A stretch of DNA of 64,000 nucleotides from an uncultured Lachnospiraceae bacterium. Its GTDB lineage: Bacteria > Bacillota > Clostridia > Lachnospirales > Lachnospiraceae. Shown piece after piece: positions 55,781-63,571 of the stretch. A model generated the notes under the pieces. It saw only the letters and a list, made by a program, of their open reading frames with translations, ran no database searches and was not told the origin of the DNA. Location: assembly GCA_958428365.1 (NCBI GenBank), contig CAUAFT010000003.1, forward strand, positions 124,001-188,000. The letters are read 5' to 3'. The position numbers and the translations under genes were made by a program. Each line of letters starts with the position of its first letter. The first letter of the stretch is position 1.

Positions 55781-56842
55781 CTATTTTTTTTCTACCCGAT
55801 ATTCCCTGTCCGAGGAAAAGGAATCCTCGATCCCCTCCGTGATGGTGATGCTTCCATCCTCTTCCACCAGGATCACGTCAAAATCCTCTGCATTTTCCCG
55901 CCAGTATTTTAATGCCCGTTCCTTTCCCATCACAAATAATGCGGTGGACAGTCCGTCGGCAAGGGTTCCGTCGCCGCTTACGATGGTGACGCTGGTCAGT
56001 CCCGACCGCGCCGGATATCCTGTCTTGGGATCTAAGATATGATGCCATTTCTCGCCGTCCTGCTCAAAATAGCGCTCATATCCACCGGAAGTTATAATGG
56101 CTTCATCCTGTGCCTCCAAAATGCCAAGATAATCCGAGGTCTCCTGGGGATCCTCCACTGCGACTCTCCAGAGACTTCCGTCTGTCTTGGTTCCATAGAG
56201 CTGGACATTTCCTCCAAGAGAGACCATGCCGGAGACAAGCTCATATTTTTCAAAAATATCCATAACCCGGCTGGAAGCGTAGCCCTTTGCAATGCCCCCC
56301 AGATCAATCTTCACTCCCTCTGGCAGGGTCAGCATTTTTTCTTCCTCCTCATACTGGATCAGGGAGGCGTTTACCGTTTTCAGCAATTCCCCGATCCTGC
56401 TTTCTTCCGGAACCTGATAGTCTCCCGTGGTAAATCCCCACTCCTCCATGAGCGGATAGACCGTAATATCAAAGGCTCCCTTCGTACTCTCATAGAGTTC
56501 CATGGAGCGTTCTAACAGATATGATGTATCCTCCGACAGGATCTCGCTTCCATTCTCGTTGACGATGGCAATCTCACTGTCGTCATTTCCCACGCTGAAC
56601 AATTCATCCAGACGCTCTATCTCTTTTTCCGCTGCTTCCAGGGCTTCCTGCGCCTGTTCTCCGCTGGCGGTCAGGGTCATATAGGTATCCATAGCGAAGA
56701 TCTCCCGCTCTTCTGTGGGAACATCGCTGTCTTTCACCTCTTTTGTTTTGCTCTCCCCCTGCTCCTTCCCGCATCCTATAAGCATTCCTGCCGCCAAAAT
56801 ACAGACGAGGGTCCAAGATGCCGCTTTCCTGATTTTTTTCAT
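55781..56842 (-). CDS. apbE: FAD:protein FMN transferase, lipoprotein
   Basis: Attaches FMN from FAD to threonine in S/D-GA-T/S motifs of FMN_bind domains outside the membrane. The 353-aa protein is a lipoprotein (LAAGMLIGC, Cys 24). The ApbE domain has 'FAMDTYMTLTASGEQA', 'KGAFDITVYPLMEEWGF', 'KIDLGGIAKGYASSRVMD' (FAD site), 'SLGGNVQLYG' and 'ADGLSTALFVMGKERAL' (Mg-binding D). First gene of the cluster, with six SGAT targets directly downstream. Confidence 0.96.
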   Translation of the reverse strand: MKKIRKAASWTLVCILAAGMLIGCGKEQGESKTKEVKDSDVPTEEREIFAMDTYMTLTASGEQAQEALEAAEKEIERLDELFSVGNDDSEIAIVNENGSEILSEDTSYLLERSMELYESTKGAFDITVYPLMEEWGFTTGDYQVPEESRIGELLKTVNASLIQYEEEEKMLTLPEGVKIDLGGIAKGYASSRVMDIFEKYELVSGMVSLGGNVQLYGTKTDGSLWRVAVEDPQETSDYLGILEAQDEAIITSGGYERYFEQDGEKWHHILDPKTGYPARSGLTSVTIVSGDGTLADGLSTALFVMGKERALKYWRENAEDFDVILVEEDGSITITEGIEDSFSSDREYRVEKK

Positions 56843-56924
56843 CGCTTATCTATCTTTCCTAATTTTTTTTATTTTATATTCCGGTTTTATTTCCGTCTTA
56901 TTCCAAATCTGTATACGCATAACA

Positions 56925-56948
56925 GGAGACCGGATCCATCCGGTCTCC
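56925..56948 (-). terminator. perfect 11-bp hairpin after the surface-protein gene
   Basis: GGAGACCGGAT-CC-ATCCGGTCTCC. The T-run on the reverse strand is weak. Confidence 0.55.
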
Positions 56949-56967
56949 CATTCTCATCCTGGTTTCT

Positions 56968-59238
56968 TTATCGAACTTTTACATTCTTTGCTGAGGACCA
57001 GCTGCCGTAGAATGTTGTTTTTGATACCGTCTTATATGCGCGAACGCGAACGTAATATTTTTTCTTTGATTTCAGTTTTGAAATCGTTGTGGATGTGGTC
57101 TTTGCCTTCTTGACCGTAATGGTCTTTGCACTCTTGAAGTTCTTATTGGTTGAGTACTGGATCTGATAGCCGGTCACGCTGGTATCTTTTTTCCAGCTTA
57201 CCTTCATCTTTTTTGCCAAAGTGCTGGTCGCCTTCAGCCCGGAAACGCTCTTTGGCACTACGGTGATGGTCACTTTCTTTGTCGCTTTTTTGTAGTTTGC
57301 CGTTTCCTTCGCCGTAATGGTGATCGTTACTTTTCCAATGGCATTTTTCTTTAAGGTAACTTTTCCCGCAGAGCTTACCGTTGCGATCTTCTTGTTGTCA
57401 GAAGTATAGGACAGGGTTCCCTTGCTGTCCGCCTTTGCATTCAGCTTAAACGCGGAAGCTCCTGACGTCTTTTTCACGTTAGACGCTGTGATCTTTGCCG
57501 CTTTCTTATTGATGGTGAAGTTGACGGTAGCTGTTCCGGTGTAGTTGCCTTTTCCGGTAACGGTTACTGTGGCTGTTCCCGCATTGATATTGTTTTTATA
57601 GCTTACGGTATAATCCGTTCCGCTCTTTAATCCGCTTACCGTGACGGCAGGTGTGATGGCTTTTCCTGTGTAGGTGTAAGATTTCAGCGCGCTCACCTGG
57701 GAAGCTGTGATCGCTTTTGGAGCAATGGTGAAGGTTGCGCTCTTCGTTCCGGCATAATCTCCGGTTCCGGTAACGGTCACTGTAGCTGTTCCTGCATTGG
57801 TGTTATTGCTGTAGCTTACGGTGTAATCCGTATTTTCTGTCAATCCCTCTATGGTCACCGCCGGTTTTTTCGCTGTTCCGTCATAGGTATAGCTGTTCTG
57901 TGCCAGCTTCATTTCGCAGTCTGCGATCTGGCCTTTTCCAATGGATACCGTTGTAGACTTATCGGCATAATTATCGCTGGATACGATAATAGTGTAGGTC
58001 TTATTGTAAGGCGCTGCAGAAGTCAGTGTGACCGCTCCGTCCACTGCCTCTGCGTTTTCTGCATAATAGGTGGACGTACGTCCCTCTTTATAGTAGACGC
58101 TCACTTTCGGATTCTCAATATCTGCCGGGAGATCTGTAAGATCTACATTGACCGTCTGGCGGTTTTCTGCAAAAGCGGCTGTAAATACTGCCGTTTCTTC
58201 CATCTGAGGTTTTACATAAACGCCATCAGAAAATTCATATACATAGGCGCCATCCGGCATCAGATAAGTCATCCTGGTGACGGTCTTTCCAACCAGAGTG
58301 TTTGCCGCCGCCGTGTTCAGATAGAAGGATACCTCGTATGGCTGTACCCAGATCTCTTCCATATGGCGCAGTCCCACCGATACCGTATTGTTACTGTCGT
58401 CCTTCGCTTCAATGATCACACCCTGGATCTGGCTGTTCACGTCAAAATTGTCGTCTCTGGAATTTCTCAGATGACTTGTGGAAGTCTCCGTCACATCAAT
58501 CTCATAATCTCCCCAGTTGGAAGTAGTCTTTAATACGGCTTTTGCGTCTGTGACAGTGTCTTTCACATTTAAGGTAAATGTAGAATATGTACCGTCATTG
58601 TTCAGAGTCTTATACTGGTTCACCGCCGTATCCGCTGCGGCATTCAATGTAATGCCCGCCGCCTCTGCGTATACACCGCTTGTTGGAAGCGCCCCTGCCG
58701 CCTCAAGAAGTTCTGCCTCCACATAAGTCTTTGCATTGACTGCCACCGGAACATTCTTCACACCCAGGATCTGGTATCCGCTTTCCGTTACCTCCGTAGC
58801 GTCGGTATTGGCAAAAACGGTACTCTTTTTCGTTGTTGCCGACGTCATTGCATCATATTCCTGAACGGAAGTATCGTTGGAATAATATTCTGTATAACTC
58901 AGGGTTGCCGTGCCATAATAGGTGGTAGATGAAAGACTGTCCGCTCCCGGTGTATAATAGACTCCGGTGCTTCCGATCTGTGTCAGGTCACTTAAAGATT
59001 TCTCCTCTGTTCCTGCTGTATAGGTCGTTCCCGATGCATCTTCCAGACCTGCTGTATTCACCACATAATAGGTGCTTCCTGCAATGGTAACCTCCGTCAT
59101 ACTCTGTTTTGTTGTTCCAAAAGACACTACCTGCTGACTCTGTGAACCGTCATTTTGCACTGCTGCCTCTGCCGTCATGGGAACGGAGCTTCCCACCACG
59201 CAGATGGCTAAGAATGCTGCTAAAATTCTGCTCTTCAT
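56968..59238 (-). CDS. secreted multi-domain surface protein (Ig-like repeats and fibronectin type III)
   Basis: A 756-aa exported protein with a Sec signal peptide (MKSRILAAFLAICVVGSSVP, cleavage near AEAA). The N-terminal 370 residues form a beta-rich domain I cannot name. Next are two similar repeats of about 75 residues, each with 'SYTYDGTAKKPAVTIEGL' or 'SYTYTGKAITPAVTVSGL' and 'NAGTATVTVTG'. Then come a BIG-2-like domain ('SDNKKIATVSSAGKVTL') and a C-terminal fibronectin III domain ('GYQIQYSTNKNFKSAKT'). No LPxTG is seen. ATG at 59238 follows GAGGAGG. The promoter carries the TTAGTT-n2-AACTAA palindrome. Confidence 0.88.
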   Translation of the reverse strand: MKSRILAAFLAICVVGSSVPMTAEAAVQNDGSQSQQVVSFGTTKQSMTEVTIAGSTYYVVNTAGLEDASGTTYTAGTEEKSLSDLTQIGSTGVYYTPGADSLSSTTYYGTATLSYTEYYSNDTSVQEYDAMTSATTKKSTVFANTDATEVTESGYQILGVKNVPVAVNAKTYVEAELLEAAGALPTSGVYAEAAGITLNAAADTAVNQYKTLNNDGTYSTFTLNVKDTVTDAKAVLKTTSNWGDYEIDVTETSTSHLRNSRDDNFDVNSQIQGVIIEAKDDSNNTVSVGLRHMEEIWVQPYEVSFYLNTAAANTLVGKTVTRMTYLMPDGAYVYEFSDGVYVKPQMEETAVFTAAFAENRQTVNVDLTDLPADIENPKVSVYYKEGRTSTYYAENAEAVDGAVTLTSAAPYNKTYTIIVSSDNYADKSTTVSIGKGQIADCEMKLAQNSYTYDGTAKKPAVTIEGLTENTDYTVSYSNNTNAGTATVTVTGTGDYAGTKSATFTIAPKAITASQVSALKSYTYTGKAITPAVTVSGLKSGTDYTVSYKNNINAGTATVTVTGKGNYTGTATVNFTINKKAAKITASNVKKTSGASAFKLNAKADSKGTLSYTSDNKKIATVSSAGKVTLKKNAIGKVTITITAKETANYKKATKKVTITVVPKSVSGLKATSTLAKKMKVSWKKDTSVTGYQIQYSTNKNFKSAKTITVKKAKTTSTTISKLKSKKKYYVRVRAYKTVSKTTFYGSWSSAKNVKVR

Positions 59239-59275
59239 GTTTCCTCCTCTATTTGTTAGTTCCATCTTATACTTA

Positions 59276-59289
59276 TTAGTTATAACTAA
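59276..59289 (-). promoter_or_regulatory. palindromic operator at the surface-protein promoter
   Basis: TTAGTT-AT-AACTAA, perfect palindrome overlapping a candidate -10 (TATAAC) behind a weak -35 (TTAAAC), with an extra half site TTAGTT at 59256-59261. Same motif as before pflB and, with one change, eno. Confidence 0.6.
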
Positions 59290-59353
59290 CTAATGGAAAG
59301 TTTAACATTTATTTCCATAGAAAAGCAAGCTGTTTATGGACTATTTTTTATCA

Positions 59354-59410
59354 ATAAAAAAATGTACCACAGATGTCAGATATGCTTTATCTGGCATTTG
59401 AGGTACATTT
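59354..59410 (-). terminator. terminator of the CAP-domain gene
   Basis: Reverse-strand AAATGTACC and GGTACATTT close a long hairpin with inner ATGCCAGATA-like pairing, followed by TTTTATTG. Confidence 0.75.
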
Positions 59411-59427
59411 CATGGATGGAATTTACT

Positions 59428-60384
59428 TTAATTTGATTTTATAAAAATCTGCACCCAATAATAGCGGTATGGCTGGGAACTGCTGTAGTAATATCCGATT
59501 CCCACTTTGTCATATCCGCTGTTTAAAATATTTGCCCTATGACCGTCGGAATTCATCCAGCCTGTCATAACTGCATCTGCGCTGCTATATCCGGCTGCAA
59601 TATTTTCTCCTGCCATTGTATAGGACACTTTATACTTTGCCTCATCCAAAATGGTAAAGCAGGATGTTCCGTTCGGGCGGGTATGGGAAAAAGATTTTAC
59701 AATCTCCTTTGCTCTGGCATCTGCTGCGGCATTCAAAGTATTATCCATCTTAAGCGCCGACAGACCTTTTTTCTGTCTTTCCTGATTTATCAGCTTCAGT
59801 ACTGCCGCTTTCTCTTTGTCTGCGGTACTGGTCTGTTTTTTTACGGTTACCTTGCATGTGTATTTTTTGCTTCCCACCTTGGCGGTAATCGTGGTGGCGC
59901 CCGCTTTTTTGCCCTTAACGACACCTTTGCTTGTGACGGTTGCGATGGTTTTGTCCTTGGAGCTCCAGGTTACCTTCCGGGTGGTGTTGTTCATCTTTAG
60001 GGTGATGGTTTTGTTTACATAGACCGTCGCGCTTTTTTTGCTGATTTTCGGGCTTTCTACGGTTAGGTTACAACGGTATGTACTTTTACCCACCTTGGCG
60101 GTAATGACTGCTTTTCCTGTCTTTTTAGCGGTGACTTTTCCGGATGAGGAAACTGTAGCAACGCTCTTTTTTGAGGATTTCCAGGTTACTTTTTTCTTCG
60201 TGCCGGAAACCTTTAGCTGGTAGGTCTTTCCTTTATCAAGGACAAGTTTTGTCTTATTTAGTTTTACGGTGGATGCGGCTTCTACCTGTACGGGTTCTGA
60301 TAAGACGCCTGCGAATGGTTGGGCGCCGACGGCAATCGCCATGGCGAGAACTGTGATGCAAAGAATTTTTCTCAGTTTTTTCAT
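59428..60384 (-). CDS. secreted CAP-domain protein with two Ig-like (BIG_2) repeats
   Basis: A 318-aa exported protein (signal peptide to about residue 37, QVEAA). Two BIG_2-type domains follow: 'VTWKSSKKSVATVSSSGKVTAKKTGKAVITAKVG' and 'VTWSSKDKTIATVTSKGVVKGKKAGATTITAKVG', split by short strands. The C-terminal CAP/SCP (YkwD-like) domain has 'LINQERQKKGLSALKMD', 'FSHTRPNGTSCFTIL' (His), 'AGENIAAGY' (Glu) and 'GWMNSDGHRANILN' (His). The two Ig-like units probably bind the wall; the CAP role in bacteria is not settled. GGAGGG precedes the ATG. Confidence 0.92.
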   Translation of the reverse strand: MKKLRKILCITVLAMAIAVGAQPFAGVLSEPVQVEAASTVKLNKTKLVLDKGKTYQLKVSGTKKKVTWKSSKKSVATVSSSGKVTAKKTGKAVITAKVGKSTYRCNLTVESPKISKKSATVYVNKTITLKMNNTTRKVTWSSKDKTIATVTSKGVVKGKKAGATTITAKVGSKKYTCKVTVKKQTSTADKEKAAVLKLINQERQKKGLSALKMDNTLNAAADARAKEIVKSFSHTRPNGTSCFTILDEAKYKVSYTMAGENIAAGYSSADAVMTGWMNSDGHRANILNSGYDKVGIGYYYSSSQPYRYYWVQIFIKSN

Positions 60385-60418
60385 GTGTTTCCCTCCTTTT
60401 TCATTGTATGCTTTTTAT

Positions 60419-60805
60419 CTATTCCATCCCCTCTTCCAACAGAGATTCCGCCATGCTTCCATATCCATAATACCCGGATACATAACGAACGCCCTCTATG
60501 ACCTCTTTTCTGGAAAAATTATGACTTTCTAAGAAATCATTCGATTTCCCATTGAGGTATTCATAGAACATAAGCGCGGCTTCCAAAGTCACTCCGCTGC
60601 CATTTTCCATCTCATCCAACAGGCGGTTCTCCGCTTCTTCAATCTCTCCGGCATCTATGAGTTTTTTCAAAAGCTCATTTCTCTGCCTTGCCTCCTCACT
60701 GAAAATAATTTCCTCTCCCTCATCAATATCCTTTTGGAAAATGAGTCTTATCAGAGTACGAATCATCTCATGTACGATACGCATTACATAATCCTTTTCA
60801 ACCAT
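60419..60805 (-). CDS. DUF6483-like protein
   Basis: A 128-aa soluble, helix-rich, acidic protein: MVEKDYVMRIVHEMIRTLIR, 'QRNELLKKLIDAGEIEEAENRLLDEM' and 'YLNGKSNDFLESHNFSRKEVIEGVRYVSGYYG'. It fits DUF6483, small proteins of Clostridia without a known function; the paired helices look TPR-like. No signal peptide. It stands alone between the CAP gene and the VanZ gene. Confidence 0.8.
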   Translation of the reverse strand: MVEKDYVMRIVHEMIRTLIRLIFQKDIDEGEEIIFSEEARQRNELLKKLIDAGEIEEAENRLLDEMENGSGVTLEAALMFYEYLNGKSNDFLESHNFSRKEVIEGVRYVSGYYGYGSMAESLLEEGME

Positions 60806-60861
60806 TTCGTTCTCCTTACATTATTTTACTTCCGGGAGCGGCGAGCTAAGCGGACGCGCTC

Positions 60862-61416
60862 TCAACATTCTATATTCATGGCTTTTTTCCACCATGATTT
60901 TTTGCCAAATAAACAATTGCACAGAGCAAAAATTCCATACCCTATCATACTTCCCAGAGTATTCATAATCAGATCATCCACATCTGCGGAACGTCCAATA
61001 AAGTATTGTATCGTCTCAATGGCTGCTATCAAAATTATAACACAGCCAACCGTCTTTGAAAACTTTCTCATCCTGCCAAAGACCACCGGAAGGATAAATC
61101 CCATAGGAATCATCATCCCCAGATTCAGCGCCAGCTGTTCCGCCATCTTCCCCGCACCCATGGCGTAGGTCTCCCTCATCCAGATAAACGGGTGGAGGTT
61201 GATCAGATGATAACCCGGATGGAAATCAATCCCTCCCACAAAAATTGTTGCATAGAAAAGACTTACTATCACTCCGATAAATATAAAAACAGACAGATGC
61301 CGTAAAAAAGGTCTCTTACCATATTTTTTCCGGTTAATAAGATAAAACGGTGCATATAAGATCAGTGAGACCACAGCCATGATCGGAACGCCTAATATTA
61401 AAAATCCTGCTATCAT
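60862..61416 (-). CDS. VanZ-family membrane protein
   Basis: A 184-aa protein with about five helices. VanZ features are 'HPGYHLINLHPFIWMRETYAM', 'LALNLGMMIPMGFILPVVFGR', 'IETIQYFIGRSADVDDLIMNTLGSMIGYGIF'. ATG at 61416 follows AGAGGG; earlier starts in frame have weaker sites. Function unknown beyond the teicoplanin link of VanZ. The second VanZ protein of the window. Confidence 0.88.
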   Translation of the reverse strand: MIAGFLILGVPIMAVVSLILYAPFYLINRKKYGKRPFLRHLSVFIFIGVIVSLFYATIFVGGIDFHPGYHLINLHPFIWMRETYAMGAGKMAEQLALNLGMMIPMGFILPVVFGRMRKFSKTVGCVIILIAAIETIQYFIGRSADVDDLIMNTLGSMIGYGIFALCNCLFGKKSWWKKAMNIEC

Positions 61417-61536
61417 TTTTTTCCCTCTTTCTCTCATTTTGTCCCATGATAGCATAACTTTCTTAAGATTCCTTTAAAGGTTTCCTAAATCTTATTTTTA
61501 ATTTTCTTCCTGAATTGACTCTGTTCCTTTTTATAC

Positions 61537-61890
61537 CTATAACTGCATCTCATCTTGCATTTTTACAAATCCAAACTTTTCATACAAAGGTCTTCCCATA
61601 TCCGTTGCCTCTAATGTAATATGGGAGATACCTCTTTCCTTTGCATTTAAAACCAGCAGATTCAGAGTTTTATATGCTATTCCCTTTCTTCTATATTCGG
61701 GGTGCGTATACATATTCATAACGTAAGCCTTCCATCCGCTCTGATTATGGTAAGTCGGCATTACCTGAAAAAAACTGATGCCTCCGGCTCCTACAAATTT
61801 TTCTTTATCAAATACAAGATACGCCGTATGGCTTCCATCTTTTAAAGCTCTTTCATAATAATCACGGGTTTGATGTTCCACTATGCTCAT
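61537..61890 (-). CDS. GNAT acetyltransferase, truncated at the 5' end
   Basis: Acetyl-CoA-binding core is clear: 'FVGAGGISFFQVMPTYHN', 'AYVMNMYTHPEYRRKGIAYKTL' (the R-x-x-G-x-A pyrophosphate loop) and 'LEATDMGRPLYEKFGF'. Codons before the ATG at 61890 continue in frame as '...ETLVKTRIEVLRAANRLDEKTD', which look like the usual GNAT N-terminus, back to the stop codon of the upstream gene. No start codon with a ribosome-binding site exists there, so about 10-12 residues of the normal N-terminus are gone. It is either a damaged gene or one translated by re-initiation. Confidence 0.7.
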   Translation of the reverse strand: MSIVEHQTRDYYERALKDGSHTAYLVFDKEKFVGAGGISFFQVMPTYHNQSGWKAYVMNMYTHPEYRRKGIAYKTLNLLVLNAKERGISHITLEATDMGRPLYEKFGFVKMQDEMQL

Positions 61891-61968
61891 ATCTGTTTTT
61901 TCATCCAGTCTGTTTGCAGCTCTTAATACTTCAATTCGTGTTTTTACCAGAGTCTCTATGTTCCATCT

Positions 61969-62442
61969 TTAATCCCTCTCCGTACAATTCGCAGCGTCTA
62001 TGGCAATCACCAGCAGCAGTCCCATCAGCTCATCTGATGGATTCGCAAAATCAATGACATAGGTATCGCCCCAATGCAGCAGTTCCTTTGAGATATGCAT
62101 GATGGAACTGCACCCGGAATAGACATCATAATTCCAGCCAAGAAAATCTCCTTCTACCCGCCAGCCATTACAGTCTATCTCATACTGGGGACGGAAAAAC
62201 GTGAATTTTTTCTGGATTTTTCCCCTCGTTGTCCCGTCTATCTCAATAAAAAATACCGGAAGGAGGCTTAACAGTTTTTCCCTGACTACGCCAATTTCAT
62301 TTTGGTTGACATCGTAGACATGCAGTTGATGTCCAAGGGATAATAATTCTGCTTTTACAAAATATTTTACATTTCCCTCCTCATCGTACACATCATAGGA
62401 ATCGGTCCAGGAAAATACTCTTTGCTTTATCAATAATCTCAT
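61969..62442 (-). CDS. LURP-one-related (YxjI-like) protein
   Basis: A 157-aa protein beginning MRLLIKQRVFSWTDSYDVYD, with 'KYFVKAELLSLGHQLHVYD', 'TTRGKIQKKFTFFRPQYEID', 'WRVEGDFLGWNYDVYS' and 'DTYVIDFANPSDELMGLLLVIAIDAAN'. This is the Tubby-like beta-barrel fold of the LURP-one-related family. These are thought to sit at membranes, with no firm function in bacteria. It follows the TfoX-GyrI gene by 14 bp, and its stop is in frame with the GNAT remnant behind it. Confidence 0.88.
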   Translation of the reverse strand: MRLLIKQRVFSWTDSYDVYDEEGNVKYFVKAELLSLGHQLHVYDVNQNEIGVVREKLLSLLPVFFIEIDGTTRGKIQKKFTFFRPQYEIDCNGWRVEGDFLGWNYDVYSGCSSIMHISKELLHWGDTYVIDFANPSDELMGLLLVIAIDAANCTERD

Positions 62443-62456
62443 ATATTTTCTCCTTC

Positions 62457-63518
62457 TTATGCTTTATCATAATCCACCTTTCTTATGGGATGACGTATTA
62501 CGGTCCGCAGTCTCTCAGGCTTTGTCTTTCTCGGATCGCCCAGATAGATTTCATGGTGGTATCTTCCGTTTCCAATATCCATCACATACCCGGATTCCCC
62601 GATAAACTGTTCCAGCTTCTCAATCGTCTTCGCCTCTTCGTCATAGGGACCAGTATGCATCACCTGTGCACAGAGTCGCTCCGTCCAGGTAACAAGACTT
62701 ACGTTGGAAAAATCCAGCTCCGGCTTTTTCTTTTTCAGATTCTCCTTTGCCCACGCAAAGACCTCTTCTGTGACGAACTCCGGCTGTCTAATCATGGAAA
62801 TCCAGCAGAACTTATCTTTGTCTGTCACATTCTTTCCGTCAAACTCCTTATCCTCCACCCACCAAAGACCTTCCAGGGGCGGTACAACGTATTCAAAATA
62901 GCCCTGGGGCTGTTCGCCGCTCATTTTGCCCATTTTGATTCCATAGGAAAGTCCGTAGAGGATTTCCATTGCATTTTTATAGGCCTGTGAAGTATTCGGG
63001 TTCCCTTTTCCTTCCACTTGAATAAAGGTCATTTCCGGAACTTCAATCACCATCGGCTTTGCCTTAGGCAGATACAGGTCTTTATATTTCTTCTTATAAT
63101 CCAACTTCTCTGTCATTGATTTTCCCACCTTCCTTTTTTCAACTTTCTCTTTTGATATTTTATTCCCTGATTCTTTGATTTCAGATGTCCTGGTTTTCTT
63201 TTTCTTCGGCTTTGGCACAGGAAGCTCTTTACAGGTTGCAATGACAAATTCCGTAAGCCTCTCCCGCTCCTCCAAATCCTCAATGAGATAATAAGGTTTT
63301 GCTCCCTCATATGGCGGTACTTTTTCCAGTTCCAGACCGATTCCAACTTCTTCCCCAGCCTTTGTAATCTTGATAAAAAGCTGATTGTCACAAATCAGAG
63401 CAAATATTTTTCCATCACAGTATACGCCGTACTCTCCAAACATTTTCCGATATGTAATGTTTCCTGCCTCCCGCATCTGCTCTGCGGCATACTGTACAAA
63501 TTCCAGACTTGAAGCCAT
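62457..63518 (-). CDS. TfoX N-terminal domain fused to a GyrI-like domain
   Basis: A 353-aa fusion. Residues 1-105 are a TfoX/Sxy N-terminal domain ('MREAGNITYRKMFGEYGVYCDGKIFALIC'). A Lys-rich linker (about 105-140) follows. Residues about 145-350 are a GyrI-like small-molecule-binding domain ('YKDLYLPKAKPMVIEVPEMTFIQVEGKGNP', 'YFEYVVPPLEGLWW'). GyrI-like proteins of this kind usually stand alone, starting near the internal methionine of 'SMTEKLDYKKKYKD'. A GGAAGGTGGG sequence precedes that codon, so a shorter product may also be made. Role unknown. Confidence 0.85.
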   Translation of the reverse strand: MASSLEFVQYAAEQMREAGNITYRKMFGEYGVYCDGKIFALICDNQLFIKITKAGEEVGIGLELEKVPPYEGAKPYYLIEDLEERERLTEFVIATCKELPVPKPKKKKTRTSEIKESGNKISKEKVEKRKVGKSMTEKLDYKKKYKDLYLPKAKPMVIEVPEMTFIQVEGKGNPNTSQAYKNAMEILYGLSYGIKMGKMSGEQPQGYFEYVVPPLEGLWWVEDKEFDGKNVTDKDKFCWISMIRQPEFVTEEVFAWAKENLKKKKPELDFSNVSLVTWTERLCAQVMHTGPYDEEAKTIEKLEQFIGESGYVMDIGNGRYHHEIYLGDPRKTKPERLRTVIRHPIRKVDYDKA

Positions 63519-63571
63519 AGGCTGCCTCCCTTTCTTCCACCCTTATCCGGGATTCTATAAAACCATCAATG

